Below are positions 1 to 9,045 of a stretch of 62,176 nucleotides of DNA, one piece after another. The translations under genes were made by a program, and so were the position numbers. The stretch's first letter is position 1. Each line of letters begins with the position of its first letter. The DNA lies in NCBI GenBank assembly GCA_964563505.1, contig CAZLXW010000016.1, positions 1 to 62,176 on the forward strand. The letters run 5' to 3'. Source of the stretch: UBA1351 sp964563505 (GTDB lineage Bacteria > Bacillota > Clostridia > Lachnospirales > Vallitaleaceae). The notes beneath the pieces were generated by a model. It did not search any database. It saw nothing but the letters and a program-made list of their open reading frames with translations, and was not told the DNA's origin.

Positions 1-659
1 TAATTAGTGCAATTATTGGTGCTAGGCTATACTATGTTGCCTTTGCATGGGATGAGTATAAAGATAATCTACTCGATATTTTTGCAACACGAGAAGGTGG
101 ATTAGCTATATATGGTGGTGTTATTGGTTCTTTAATCGCCTTAATTGTCTATACAAAAGTAAAAAAATTAAGCTTTACTCAAATGGCTGATACAGCTGTT
201 CCGGGACTGGCTTTAGGGCAAATGATTGGTCGAATAGGTAATTTTATCAATATGGAAGCTTTTGGCGGATACACAGATTCAGTGTTTGCAATGGCATTAA
301 AAGCAGGCAAAGCCAAGATTCCGTCATCAATGGTAGAGCATATTGGACCATTAACAGGTTATGAAGGAAATTACTTGCAAGTACAACCGACATTTGCTTA
401 TGAATCCATATGGAATCTAGGTGTTGTTATTATTTTAATGGTTTATACAAAGCATAAAAAGTTTCAAGGTGAAATATTAGCTATGTATTTTTTACTTTAC
501 GGTTTAGGTCGAAGTTGGATTGAAGGACTTCGAACAGATCAGCTTCTCATTGGAAGTACAACAATTGCTGCATCACAAGTATTGTCGATTGCTTTAGTAA
601 TTGTGAGTGGGGTGTTCATTGTATATAAACGTAAGCAGGGAAAAAATAATGGAATATAG
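1..659 (+). CDS. lgt: Prolipoprotein diacylglyceryl transferase (5' truncated)
   Basis: Lgt transfers diacylglycerol from phosphatidylglycerol to the lipobox cysteine of prelipoproteins in the cytoplasmic membrane. The window opens inside the gene: frame 3 is open from base 3, giving 218 residues, so roughly 50 N-terminal residues are probably missing relative to family members of about 260-290 residues. The visible part has GARLYYV, REGGLAIYGG and the family signature GQMIGRIGNFINMEAFGG near bases 218-267, followed by alternating hydrophobic membrane segments to the C terminus. An ATG at 183 is internal and is not the start. A strong terminator follows at 708-760, separating it from the mraZ transcript. 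Identification is firm. Confidence 0.95.
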   Translation, partial: ISAIIGARLYYVAFAWDEYKDNLLDIFATREGGLAIYGGVIGSLIALIVYTKVKKLSFTQMADTAVPGLALGQMIGRIGNFINMEAFGGYTDSVFAMALKAGKAKIPSSMVEHIGPLTGYEGNYLQVQPTFAYESIWNLGVVIILMVYTKHKKFQGEILAMYFLLYGLGRSWIEGLRTDQLLIGSTTIAASQVLSIALVIVSGVFIVYKRKQGKNNGI

Positions 660-707
660 GACTTTAGTATTATTTTTTTAATTAGCATGTAAATATTCTT
701 GGATATG

Positions 708-760
708 AAGCTATATATAGATGAAAGTAGCAGTTTTTCATCTATATATAGCTTTTTTTT
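708..760 (+). terminator. Intrinsic terminator after lgt
   Basis: A perfect 19-bp inverted repeat (left arm 708-726, right arm 736-754) with a 9-nt loop is followed by an uninterrupted T run (753-760). The stem is AT-rich but long. It closes the lgt transcript before the mraZ promoter. Confidence 0.9.
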
Positions 761-821
761 ATTTGCGATGGAATAAAAGTAAATTAAACTGACAAATTGG
801 TATTTTTTTTGCATAGATGAC

Positions 822-850
822 TTGATTTCATTAGAAAGATAGTCTAAAAT
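822..850 (+). promoter_or_regulatory. Sigma-A type promoter of the mraZ/dcw cluster
   Basis: TTGATT (822-827) and TAAAAT (845-850) are separated by exactly 17 bp, close to the TTGACA/TATAAT consensus. The predicted start near 857 falls at the first of the four repeats at 857-895, so repressor binding there would block initiation. Confidence 0.7.
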
Positions 851-856
851 AGACAT

Positions 857-916
857 AAGGTGTCAAAAGGTGACAAATAATGTCAAAAAGTGGGGAATAA
901 TGAATAGGGGGTGACA
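857..916 (+). promoter_or_regulatory. Putative MraZ operator: TG-centred repeats at 10-bp steps
   Basis: Related units AAGGTGTCA, AAGGTGACA, TAATGTCA and AAAGTGGGG have their TG at 861, 871, 881 and 891, exactly one helical turn apart. A further GGTGACA (TG at 912) overlaps the mraZ Shine-Dalgarno. MraZ is known to bind short direct repeats upstream of its own gene (TGGG-type in Escherichia coli, AAAGTG-type in Mollicutes), so autoregulation is the natural reading. The last copy may simply be the ribosome binding site. Confidence 0.65.
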
Positions 917-918
917 GC

Positions 919-1368
919 ATGTTTAACGGTGAATATAGCCATTCAATTGATAGTAAGGGTCGTATTACTATGCCGGCCAAGTTTCGAGAAGAACTGGGTG
1001 AGGAATGTGTTGTCGCTCGAGGGTTTGAAGGATGTCTAAGTGTCTATTCCATGGAAGAATGGCAGAAGTTAACTGATTTTTTAATGGGAGCTTCAGAGTT
1101 TCAAAAAGAAATTCGATTAATGCGTCGTGCGATACTAGCCACAGCAGTCACTTGTTCATATGATAAACAAGGAAGAATTCTTATAAGTAATGAACTTCGA
1201 AATAGAGGAAACTTGACAAAAGAAGTAATGATTGTTGGTGTTGGTCCCAAAATCGAACTTTGGGACAAAGAAATATGGGAAGAATTTAATGATATTAGTG
1301 ATGATGAATTATCAGCATTAGCAGAAGGCATATTAAATGGAAACAGATCTAAGGACGGGGGTATTTAA
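919..1368 (+). CDS. mraZ: Transcriptional regulator MraZ
   Basis: MraZ is a ring-forming DNA-binding protein with two AbrB-like SpoVT repeats that regulates the dcw cluster from its first gene. The 149-residue product starts MFNGEYSHSIDSKGRITMPAKF, typical of the family, and the second repeat (SYDKQGRILISNELR) lies around residues 75-90. The length is slightly above the usual 143. The ATG at 919 follows the ribosome binding site AGGGGGTGA. The gene overlaps rsmH by one base (TAATG), implying translational coupling. Its likely binding array lies immediately upstream at 857-916. Confidence 0.97.
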   Translation: MFNGEYSHSIDSKGRITMPAKFREELGEECVVARGFEGCLSVYSMEEWQKLTDFLMGASEFQKEIRLMRRAILATAVTCSYDKQGRILISNELRNRGNLTKEVMIVGVGPKIELWDKEIWEEFNDISDDELSALAEGILNGNRSKDGGI

Positions 1369-2309
1369 TGGAATTTAAACATGTATCGGTATTGCTAGAT
1401 GAATGTATAGAAGGGTTAAATATTAAAGAAGAAGGTATATATGTCGATGGTACTCTTGGAGGTGCTGGACATGGCAAAGAAATAGCAAGCCGTCTTTCAG
1501 AAAAAGGAATGTTTATCGGTTTCGACCAAGACTTAGATGCGATTCAATCATCAGAAGATAAATTTGATTCAGTTAAATGTAGAGTTGAGTTAGTGCATTC
1601 GAATTATGAAGCCATACGTTTCGAGTTAGAAAAACTTGATATTACCGGCGTGGATGGAATATTGCTGGACCTAGGTGTATCTTCATATCAATTGGATACA
1701 GCCGAGCGAGGGTTTTCATACATGCAAGATGCGCCATTAGACATGCGCATGAATCAGACAATAGATCGAACGGCAAAAGATATTGTGAATACATACGATG
1801 AAAATCAATTGATTCGAATATTAAAAGTATATGGCGAAGAAAGATTTGCTCCTAAAATAGCAAGAAAGATTATTGCACAACGACAAAGCAAACCGATTGA
1901 AACAACGCTAGAATTAGTTCATATAATTGATGAATGCATCCCAACAAAATTTAAGATTAAATTTGGACATCCTGCAAAGAGAACCTTCCAGGCTTTACGA
2001 ATTGAAGTTAATCGAGAATTAGAAGTTTTAGAAAATACGCTATCCGATATGATTGATTTATTAAAACCAAAAGGTCGATTGTGTGTCATTACTTTTCATT
2101 CCTTAGAAGATCGCATTGTTAAACATATTTTTAAAGATAATGAAGATCCTTGTACCTGTCCAAAAGATTTTCCCATATGTGTTTGTGGGTTAAAACCAAA
2201 AGGTAAAATGAAACCAAGAAAGCCGATACTGCCATCATCCGTAGAAATGGAAAATAATTCTCGTTCAAAAAGTGCAAAACTTAGAATATTTGAAAGAGTA
2301 GGTGAATAA
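1368..2309 (+). CDS. rsmH: 16S rRNA (cytosine(1402)-N(4))-methyltransferase
   Basis: RsmH (MraW) methylates N4 of C1402 in the decoding centre of 16S rRNA using S-adenosylmethionine. The 313-residue protein has the family start (HVSVLLDECIEGL), the SAM-binding loop YVDGTLGGAGHG near residues 26-37, GILLDLGVSSYQLD near 99-112 and FHSLEDRIVK near 244. Four cysteines in the segment CTCPKDFPICVC lie near residue 265, a common feature of the family's C-terminal part. The ATG at 1368 overlaps the mraZ stop. The last codons GGT GAA also form the Shine-Dalgarno of the next gene. Confidence 0.97.
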   Translation: MEFKHVSVLLDECIEGLNIKEEGIYVDGTLGGAGHGKEIASRLSEKGMFIGFDQDLDAIQSSEDKFDSVKCRVELVHSNYEAIRFELEKLDITGVDGILLDLGVSSYQLDTAERGFSYMQDAPLDMRMNQTIDRTAKDIVNTYDENQLIRILKVYGEERFAPKIARKIIAQRQSKPIETTLELVHIIDECIPTKFKIKFGHPAKRTFQALRIEVNRELEVLENTLSDMIDLLKPKGRLCVITFHSLEDRIVKHIFKDNEDPCTCPKDFPICVCGLKPKGKMKPRKPILPSSVEMENNSRSKSAKLRIFERVGE

Positions 2310-2310
2310 T

Positions 2311-2856
2311 GTGGGGGAAAAGCAAAGAAATTATTCATACGCGCATCGTACAATTGGTAACAATGCAGTAAAAATTGTTCGTGAAGATGAAGTTTTGGAA
2401 GTTCCGGTAAAAAAAAGAAAAATACAAAAAAGACCAGATGCTATCTATTTAGAAGAACCAAAACGTCAAATCTCAACAGATTCAGTTAATCGTCTCTGTA
2501 CTTTTGTGATTGCTTTTGTTATAATTGCAACGTTAGGAATTTGCGTTACATATTTAGAAACACAACTAAATATTAACCGTTTAAATTCTGAAATTGATCG
2601 AGTGAAAACAGAAATATCTAAAGTCGGCAATGAGAATAATCAGTTGGAACAAGATCTTGATAGTATGGTTGATTTGGATCAAATATATGATGAAGCAACA
2701 ACGCGATTAGGGATGCGTTTGCCCGGACCGAGCGAAGTATTTTATGTAAGTTATGAACCGGTCAGTTATACAACAAAATATAAACAAATTGAAAAAAAAT
2801 CAAATAATGTGACAATGGGACAAGTACTTGGTCACATTTTCAAAGTTGGTGAATAA
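2311..2856 (+). CDS. ftsL: FtsL-like septal protein
   Basis: FtsL is a bitopic divisome protein that pairs with DivIC/FtsB and FtsQ and helps activate FtsW-FtsI. The 181-residue product has a basic cytoplasmic N-terminal tail of about 55 residues, one membrane segment (CTFVIAFVIIATLGICVTYL, about residues 62-81), a leucine-rich coiled coil (LNSEIDRVKTEISKV) and the typical RLGMRLP element near 130. Sequence identity in this family is low, so the call rests on topology and on its place between rsmH and a class B PBP. I chose GTG 2311, which has AGGTGA five bases upstream; an in-frame GTG at 2302 is possible but lacks that spacing. Confidence 0.88.
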   Translation: MGEKQRNYSYAHRTIGNNAVKIVREDEVLEVPVKKRKIQKRPDAIYLEEPKRQISTDSVNRLCTFVIAFVIIATLGICVTYLETQLNINRLNSEIDRVKTEISKVGNENNQLEQDLDSMVDLDQIYDEATTRLGMRLPGPSEVFYVSYEPVSYTTKYKQIEKKSNNVTMGQVLGHIFKVGE

Positions 2857-2857
2857 T

Positions 2858-4657
2858 GTGTTAGAAAAAAGTGAAATGGGAATGAAAAGAAAAGGAACAT
2901 TTCTTTTCATTGCTTTTGTTTTAGGATTTTTAGCCTTAATTGGACAACTGACCTATATTGTTTTTGTTGAAGGCAAAAATTATAATCTTGCAGTTTTACA
3001 AAATGTAGCGCGAAGGGAAGGAAGTGTTACATTAAACGATAAACGGGGCAAGATAATTGACCGAAATGGCATCGTTTTTGCTGAGTCGGTTGCAACATAT
3101 GATTTGATTTATGATGCTAGACTATTAAGTACTCAAGAGGAAAAAACGGTCGAAAAAACAATTCAGTACCTAAACAGTCACTTAGGCTTCCCTAAAAATG
3201 AGCTAGAACAAAAATTGATTGATAATAGCCATAATAGTTATGATATTATAGGCAAAGGGTATAGTTATAGTGAATTCAAACAAATCAAAGAAGATATAGA
3301 TACCTATCAAGTTATAGGTATCTTTTATAGAGAACATTATGAACGTAATTATCCATATCCAACGATTGCTTCGGACATCGTTGGGTTTGTCAATAATGAT
3401 TTTTCAGGAGCATATGGAATTGAACTTATATACGACAAGTTTTTAAAAGGCAAACCAGGACGAGTCTATGGCTCGGTTGGTGACGATAATATGGCTGAAG
3501 TCAATGAAGTTCCAGCCATAAATGGGGACGATGTGATGCTTACAATTGACTATACAATACAGAAGCATATTAAAGATGCTATTACGAACTTTAGAGAAGA
3601 CATGGATGCAACATTTATTCAAGTTATTGTCATGAATCCGAATACCGGAGAAATATACGGAATGGTAAATGACCCGGACTTTAGTTTAGAAAATCCCTAT
3701 GACTTGACGGCGTTTTATGATTCTGAAGTTTTAGAAGAGATGACTCAAGAAGAAAAATCGGCTGCACTTAATAATTTGTGGAAAAATGAAACGATTACCA
3801 ATGCTTATGAACCTGGGAGTACGTTTAAACCGTTTGTCTTTGCGGCTGGTTTAGAAGAACAAAAAACAACACTTGAACAAACTTATGTATGCAACGGACA
3901 TTTACAGGTTGCTGATAGAAGAATCAGTTGTTGGAAACAAGGAGGCCATGGTGTGCAAACAATTGCTGAAGGACTGGAAAATTCATGCAATGTTGCATTT
4001 ATGCTTTTAGGAGAACAATTAGGTCGAGATTTGTTTTATAAGTATCAACATATGTTTGGATTTGGATCAATAACAAATATTGATTTAAATGGAGAAACAT
4101 CAGCACGTAATTTGATTCATAAAGTTGAAAATTTGAATCAGGTCGAATTAGCCACAAGTGCCTTTGGACAAACATTTGGGATTACACCTATGCAATTAAT
4201 CACCGGATTTTCCTCGTTGATTAATGGTGGCAAGTTATATGAACCCCATTTAATGAAAAGTGTTTTTAATGAGAGGCAAATCGTCGAAACGCATCAACCT
4301 AAGTTGGTACGCCAAGTCATTAGCGAAGAAGTTGCTGAAATCACGAAACAGGCTTTAGCAGGTGTTGTTAATGAAGGAACCGGGAAAAAAGCATCAATTG
4401 CAGGTTATGAAATCGGCGGAAAAACGGGAACAGCTGAGACGCTAGGAAGAGATGACAGACATTACATTGTCTCATTTATTGGGTTTGCACCGATTGAAAA
4501 TCCGGAAGTTATCACACTTGTTGTTGTCGATGAACCTCAAGCAAGCGTAATTGACTCTCGCTTTGCAGCAAGTATATTTGTGGATGTGATGGAAGATGTC
4601 ATGCCATATTTACATATTTTCAAAGACGTTGATGAAGAAATAGACCTGTCGGAATAG
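2858..4657 (+). CDS. ftsI: Class B penicillin-binding protein FtsI (peptidoglycan transpeptidase)
   Basis: FtsI/PBP2B cross-links septal peptidoglycan together with FtsW. The 599-residue protein has one N-terminal membrane anchor (TFLFIAFVLGFLALIGQL), a PBP dimerisation domain beginning RGKIIDRNG, and the transpeptidase domain with its three motifs: STFK (catalytic Ser321), SCN (376-378) and KTG (522-524). It ends shortly after the transpeptidase domain without PASTA repeats, unlike typical SpoVD, which fits a vegetative division role. GTG 2858 is preceded by GGTGA that encodes the last residues of FtsL; ATG 2876 is an alternative start. Confidence 0.92.
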   Translation: MLEKSEMGMKRKGTFLFIAFVLGFLALIGQLTYIVFVEGKNYNLAVLQNVARREGSVTLNDKRGKIIDRNGIVFAESVATYDLIYDARLLSTQEEKTVEKTIQYLNSHLGFPKNELEQKLIDNSHNSYDIIGKGYSYSEFKQIKEDIDTYQVIGIFYREHYERNYPYPTIASDIVGFVNNDFSGAYGIELIYDKFLKGKPGRVYGSVGDDNMAEVNEVPAINGDDVMLTIDYTIQKHIKDAITNFREDMDATFIQVIVMNPNTGEIYGMVNDPDFSLENPYDLTAFYDSEVLEEMTQEEKSAALNNLWKNETITNAYEPGSTFKPFVFAAGLEEQKTTLEQTYVCNGHLQVADRRISCWKQGGHGVQTIAEGLENSCNVAFMLLGEQLGRDLFYKYQHMFGFGSITNIDLNGETSARNLIHKVENLNQVELATSAFGQTFGITPMQLITGFSSLINGGKLYEPHLMKSVFNERQIVETHQPKLVRQVISEEVAEITKQALAGVVNEGTGKKASIAGYEIGGKTGTAETLGRDDRHYIVSFIGFAPIENPEVITLVVVDEPQASVIDSRFAASIFVDVMEDVMPYLHIFKDVDEEIDLSE

Positions 4658-4665
4658 GAGGAAGT

Positions 4666-6141
4666 ATGCAACTTAAAGGATTATTAGACGGACAAGAATA
4701 CACGGTAGTACAAGGGGACATAAAATGTAATATTAAAGGAATACATAATGATTCAAGAAAAATTGAAGAGGATTTTGTATTTGTTGCAATCAAAGGATTT
4801 GAGCAAGATGGGCATGTATATATTGGACAGAGCATTAATAATGGAGTCGCAGCAATTGTTCTAGAGGACCTGCAACTTTATGAAGGTATCATTCCGGAAG
4901 ACATCGTTGTCGTTCAAGTGAAGAATGGAAGAAAGGTTTTGTCGTCAATGGCAACACATTTTTACAACTATCCGTCCTCTCAATTCAAACTGTGCGGTGT
5001 TACAGGAACGAATGGTAAAACATCGACCGTTTTTCTCATTAATAATGTTCTAGAATATGTGCAACGAAAAACGGGACTAATCGGAACAATTCTAAATAAA
5101 ATAGGCGATGAAACGTTTGAGACAGAACGGACAACGCCAGAATCTATAGAAGTTAAAAAACTTTTCAAACAAATGGCTGATGCTAATGTTCAGGATGTTA
5201 TTATGGAAGTTTCATCCCATGCATTAGATTTATATCGCGTTGCATACACTCAGTTTGATGTTGCAGTTTTTACTAATCTTACGCTTGACCACCTTGACTA
5301 TCATAAAACAATGGATAGCTATCGAGATGCAAAAAAGAAACTATTCGAGATGGCAGAAGTTGGAGTTATTAACATTGATGATGAAGCAGGAAGATATATA
5401 TTGGAACATTCATCATGTAATCAATATCTAACGTATAGTATTAAAGATGCAAATGCGAATTTATTTGCTTCAAATATTGTCAATCATTTATCAGGAGTAT
5501 CATTCGAATTAAGCTATCAGTCAAAAAAATATCCGATTAAACTTCAAACGCCGGGTGAATTTAGTGTATATAATGGATTGGCAGCAATAGGCGCATGTCT
5601 TTCGTTGAATGTAGAAATTCAAGATATTATCTCGGCATTGGAAAACAATAGTCGTATAAAAGGAAGATTTGAAACGATAGAATCAATTAAAGGCTATATT
5701 GCAATTGTTGATTATGCACATGCTCCGGATGGACTCGAAAATGTATTGCAATCAATGAAAGGATTTGCGCCTAAACGTATCATTACAGTCTTTGGTTGTG
5801 GCGGTGATCGAGATAAATCGAAACGGCCTATTATGGGTGAAATTGGCGGACGATATTCGGATTACTGTATTATAACATCAGATAATCCTAGAACGGAAAA
5901 TCCTGAGCGTATTCTTGATGGTGTTGAAAACGGCATAAAAAAAACAAACTGTCCGTACTTGAGAATTTTAGACCGTAGAGAAGCTATACATAAAGCTTTA
6001 GAAATAGCAGAAAAAGAAGACTTGGTTTTGGTTGCCGGCAAAGGACATGAAGATTATCAAATTATAGGTAAAGACAAAATTCATTTTGATGATGCAGAAG
6101 AGATTAAAAACTATATCAAGGAGAATGAAAATGTCGATTAA
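4666..6141 (+). CDS. murE: UDP-MurNAc-tripeptide synthetase MurE
   Basis: MurE adds the third stem-peptide residue to UDP-MurNAc-L-Ala-D-Glu in the cytoplasm using ATP. The 491-residue protein has the P-loop GTNGKTS at residues 114-120, the carbamylated-lysine region, and DNPR at 406-409, the motif that marks meso-diaminopimelate-adding enzymes. Hence the organism probably makes meso-DAP peptidoglycan. The ATG at 4666 follows AGGAGG. The 3' end overlaps mraY by 11 bases. murF, normally next, is not here. Confidence 0.96.
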   Translation: MQLKGLLDGQEYTVVQGDIKCNIKGIHNDSRKIEEDFVFVAIKGFEQDGHVYIGQSINNGVAAIVLEDLQLYEGIIPEDIVVVQVKNGRKVLSSMATHFYNYPSSQFKLCGVTGTNGKTSTVFLINNVLEYVQRKTGLIGTILNKIGDETFETERTTPESIEVKKLFKQMADANVQDVIMEVSSHALDLYRVAYTQFDVAVFTNLTLDHLDYHKTMDSYRDAKKKLFEMAEVGVINIDDEAGRYILEHSSCNQYLTYSIKDANANLFASNIVNHLSGVSFELSYQSKKYPIKLQTPGEFSVYNGLAAIGACLSLNVEIQDIISALENNSRIKGRFETIESIKGYIAIVDYAHAPDGLENVLQSMKGFAPKRIITVFGCGGDRDKSKRPIMGEIGGRYSDYCIITSDNPRTENPERILDGVENGIKKTNCPYLRILDRREAIHKALEIAEKEDLVLVAGKGHEDYQIIGKDKIHFDDAEEIKNYIKENENVD

Positions 6142-7084
6142 TTGGATACTGCCACTCATTCTAACATTCATCGTCACCTCCCTTATTGCCCCTAGAATGC
6201 TGCCACTACTAAAACGACTAAAATTTGGCCAACATGTTCGGGATGACGGACCTGAATCGCATTTGAAAAAACAAGGAACACCAACGATGGGGGGCGTTAT
6301 TTTTCTTTTGGGGATTTTAATTGCTTCTCTTTTCTGGGCAAGAGAAGATAAGAATATTATTCCGATTTTTTTAGCGATGTTTTCTTTTGGAATGATTGGT
6401 TTTTTAGATGATTGGTTAAAAATCAGAAAACGTCAATCGGAAGGACTGACTTCATGGCAAAAATTTAGTTTTCAGGCATTTGTCGCTATTATCTATTTGG
6501 TAGTAGGTTTATGGACACAGATGTTATCTACACAAATAATAATTCCCTTCACCTATGGGTATAAAATTGATCTTGGCTTGTTTTTTGTTCCGATTATGCT
6601 GATTGTCATTTTAGGAACAGTCAATGGTGTGAATTTAACAGACGGTTTAGATGGTTTGGCGACATCGGTAACAAGCATGGTTAGCATTTTCTTTATTCTG
6701 GCGGCGATCTTGCTTAAAGCAGATCAAGAGATAATGCCTGCTATTGTCTTAGGGGGGTTATTGTCCTTCTTATTGTATAATACATATCCAGCCAAAGTAT
6801 TTATGGGAGATACAGGTTCTCTAGCACTAGGTGGATTTGTTGCTTCGATGGCGATTGGTTTAGAAGTCCCCTTATTTATTCTTTTATTTGGCGTTATTTA
6901 TCTTATTGAATCTTTATCAGTCATTCTTCAAGTAGGTTACTATAAAAAAACGAAGAAAAGAATCTTTAAGATGGCACCCATTCATCATCATTTTGAATTA
7001 AGTGGAATGGCGGAAACTCAAGTGGTGACTTATTTCACAATTATTACAGTGATTATGTCATTGATTGCAATATTAGCGATGTAG
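6131..7084 (+). CDS. mraY: Phospho-N-acetylmuramoyl-pentapeptide transferase
   Basis: MraY forms lipid I from UDP-MurNAc-pentapeptide and undecaprenyl phosphate in the membrane. The 317-residue polytopic protein has the family features KKQGTPTMGG, the Asp-rich FLDDWLK, NLTDGLDGLAT, VFMGDTGSLALGG and APIHHHFEL. The start at ATG 6131 is set by AAGGAG just upstream; longer in-frame starts from 6086 lie inside murE and add a basic stretch not seen in the family. Confidence 0.96.
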   Translation: MSINWILPLILTFIVTSLIAPRMLPLLKRLKFGQHVRDDGPESHLKKQGTPTMGGVIFLLGILIASLFWAREDKNIIPIFLAMFSFGMIGFLDDWLKIRKRQSEGLTSWQKFSFQAFVAIIYLVVGLWTQMLSTQIIIPFTYGYKIDLGLFFVPIMLIVILGTVNGVNLTDGLDGLATSVTSMVSIFFILAAILLKADQEIMPAIVLGGLLSFLLYNTYPAKVFMGDTGSLALGGFVASMAIGLEVPLFILLFGVIYLIESLSVILQVGYYKKTKKRIFKMAPIHHHFELSGMAETQVVTYFTIITVIMSLIAILAM

Positions 7085-7112
7085 TTGCTGCTATAGATTA
7101 TGAGGAAACATC

Positions 7113-8255
7113 ATGGGAAAGATAAAAAAGAAAAGAAATAAAAAATATAATCGTGTTTTTATGAATACACCAACAGAATATAGTGTTATTTTTGTTGTGC
7201 TTTTCCTGGTTGTTTTTGGAATTATCATGGTATATTCGTCAAGTTTTTATGCATCTGTTTCAAGACAGTCTTTAGAGCCATACTTAAAACAATCTGTTTA
7301 TGCTTTTATTGGTTTACTTATGATGATGATTATTTCAAGAATTCAAATTACATTTTTGAATAAGTTTATCGTATTTGGATACCTGTTAACCTTGTTCTTA
7401 TTAATGCTTGTTTTACTGATTGCAGATGATGTAAAAGGGGCAAAACGTTGGATACCGGTTGGAGGTTTCAATTTGCAACCTTCAGAGATTGCAAAATTTG
7501 CAGTTATTTTGACCTTGGCATTGCTTCTAACGCTTTTCAAAAAGCACTTGAGTGAACCTAAAGTTCTCCTTGTTCTAGGGATAATAGTAGCTACTCCTTT
7601 GGCGCTCATTGTAAAAGAAGACCTTAGTGCCGGAGTTGTTTTTTTAGTGATTTGTGGAGCTATGCTTTTTGTGGCATATCGACATATTATTAAGTTGTTT
7701 GCGTTTGTGATTATTTTAGGGGCTATGGGGAGTGGCTTTGTACTATTGTCATCGTATCGAATGGATCGTATAAGAACCTATTTGGAAGGACCCTGGTCAG
7801 ATCCTGAAGGTGCAGGAAGACAAATTATTCAGTCTTTATATGCGATTGGTTCAGGTGGTTTAACCGGAATAGGACTTGGGCAGAGTATGCAAAAAATGGG
7901 TTATATATCAGAAGCCCATAATGATATTATTTTTGCGGTTATTTGTGAAGAGCTAGGCTTATTAGGTGGTGTTGCCATTATTGGATTATACATAGTCCTT
8001 ATTTATAGGATTGCTCAAATATCTATTTCGGCAAAATCCATGGAACATTATTTGGTCGGAATAGGTGTTATGACCCATATTGGGATTCAAGCCTTTATAA
8101 ATATTGGGGTAGCAACAAATTTGATACCTACGACAGGGATGCCGTTGCCGTTTATTAGTTATGGTGGTTCTTCATTAATCATGTTGTTAGTCGAAATAGG
8201 CTTGGTATTAAATATTGCAAGACATAATCATATTGAAGCGATGATTGGAGAGTGA
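7113..8255 (+). CDS. ftsW: SEDS peptidoglycan polymerase FtsW
   Basis: FtsW is the septal glycan polymerase that works with FtsI. The 380-residue protein has a basic N-terminal tail and about ten membrane segments. Family motifs include VKGAKRWIPVGGFNLQPSEIAKF, KEDLSAGVVFL with the key Asp, GLGQSMQKMGYISEAHNDIIFAVICEELG and the C-terminal PLPFISYGGSSL. The position between mraY and ftsQ supports FtsW over RodA. A SpoVE-type paralogue cannot be excluded from sequence alone. Confidence 0.93.
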   Translation: MGKIKKKRNKKYNRVFMNTPTEYSVIFVVLFLVVFGIIMVYSSSFYASVSRQSLEPYLKQSVYAFIGLLMMMIISRIQITFLNKFIVFGYLLTLFLLMLVLLIADDVKGAKRWIPVGGFNLQPSEIAKFAVILTLALLLTLFKKHLSEPKVLLVLGIIVATPLALIVKEDLSAGVVFLVICGAMLFVAYRHIIKLFAFVIILGAMGSGFVLLSSYRMDRIRTYLEGPWSDPEGAGRQIIQSLYAIGSGGLTGIGLGQSMQKMGYISEAHNDIIFAVICEELGLLGGVAIIGLYIVLIYRIAQISISAKSMEHYLVGIGVMTHIGIQAFINIGVATNLIPTTGMPLPFISYGGSSLIMLLVEIGLVLNIARHNHIEAMIGE

Positions 8256-8259
8256 CAGG

Positions 8260-8976
8260 ATGCGGATAAAAGGAAAAATCATGATACGAATCATTGTCTT
8301 ATTTATGGTTTTAATAGGTATATTAGTGGGTGTTGCAATAAAGACACCAATTGCGTCAATATCAGTTCAAGGCAATACCTATTATACGCGTGAGGAAATC
8401 ATCCGATTATTACCGTATAATGAAGGCTCATCTGTGTTTGATGTGATATTTAATCGTGTGGAACTCATTGAAGATCAAGGATATATTTCTCGAATGGAAA
8501 TTGAATACCCGGATCTGACAAATATCAATATACATATTTATGAAAAAGAGATTATTGGCTATGTTGAATATCTTGGCAAATATCTTTGTATCGATAACAA
8601 TGGATATATTGTGGATTATACTAATAAGCCCAAGGAACAACCGATTGTAAAAGGAATTGATGTTTCGGAGTTTACTGTTTTTGAACCATTAGATGTGAAT
8701 GAATCAATTGTTGATGCAGTATATACAATTTATCGCAACATGAAAGCATTTGGCATTCCAATTACGAGTATTGATTTTTCTTATGGGAAAGATACCGAAA
8801 TTACACTTCAATGTGAGAATTTAGCGATATTTATTGGTGATGTATCAAGAATTGAAGAAAAATTTCAGCTAATACGCGAGATTATTAACACGTTGCCGGA
8901 AGGTGAAAAAGGCGTATTATCTATTGAAAATGTAGATCAAAATATAATTTTCAAAAGTAGCAACACCATATCTTGA
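8260..8976 (+). CDS. ftsQ: Cell division protein FtsQ/DivIB
   Basis: FtsQ/DivIB is a bitopic divisome protein that scaffolds FtsL and DivIC outside the membrane. The 238-residue product has a short cytoplasmic tail, one membrane segment (IVLFMVLIGILVGVAI, about residues 10-27) and a POTRA domain opening with SISVQGNTYYTREEI. The ATG at 8260 has GGAG nine bases upstream; an in-frame TTG at 8245 lies inside ftsW. It is the last gene before the ftsZ promoter. Confidence 0.88.
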   Translation: MRIKGKIMIRIIVLFMVLIGILVGVAIKTPIASISVQGNTYYTREEIIRLLPYNEGSSVFDVIFNRVELIEDQGYISRMEIEYPDLTNINIHIYEKEIIGYVEYLGKYLCIDNNGYIVDYTNKPKEQPIVKGIDVSEFTVFEPLDVNESIVDAVYTIYRNMKAFGIPITSIDFSYGKDTEITLQCENLAIFIGDVSRIEEKFQLIREIINTLPEGEKGVLSIENVDQNIIFKSSNTIS

Positions 8977-9016
8977 GAGTAAAATTGATTTATAGCATAT
9001 ATTGTATATTTATTAC

Positions 9017-9045
9017 TTGCAAAAAATGAATAAAATACTTATACT
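9017..9045 (+). promoter_or_regulatory. Sigma-A type promoter of ftsZ
   Basis: TTGCAA (9017-9022) and TATACT (9040-9045) are separated by 17 bp. The predicted start near 9052 gives ftsZ a leader of about 60 nt, so ftsZ can be expressed independently of the upstream cluster. Confidence 0.75.

Noticed and set aside
539..856. 105-residue open frame on the - strand
   Set aside because: It spans the end of lgt and the terminator hairpin, is rich in Ile/Lys/Tyr from AT-rich DNA, and shows no family motif or good ribosome binding site.
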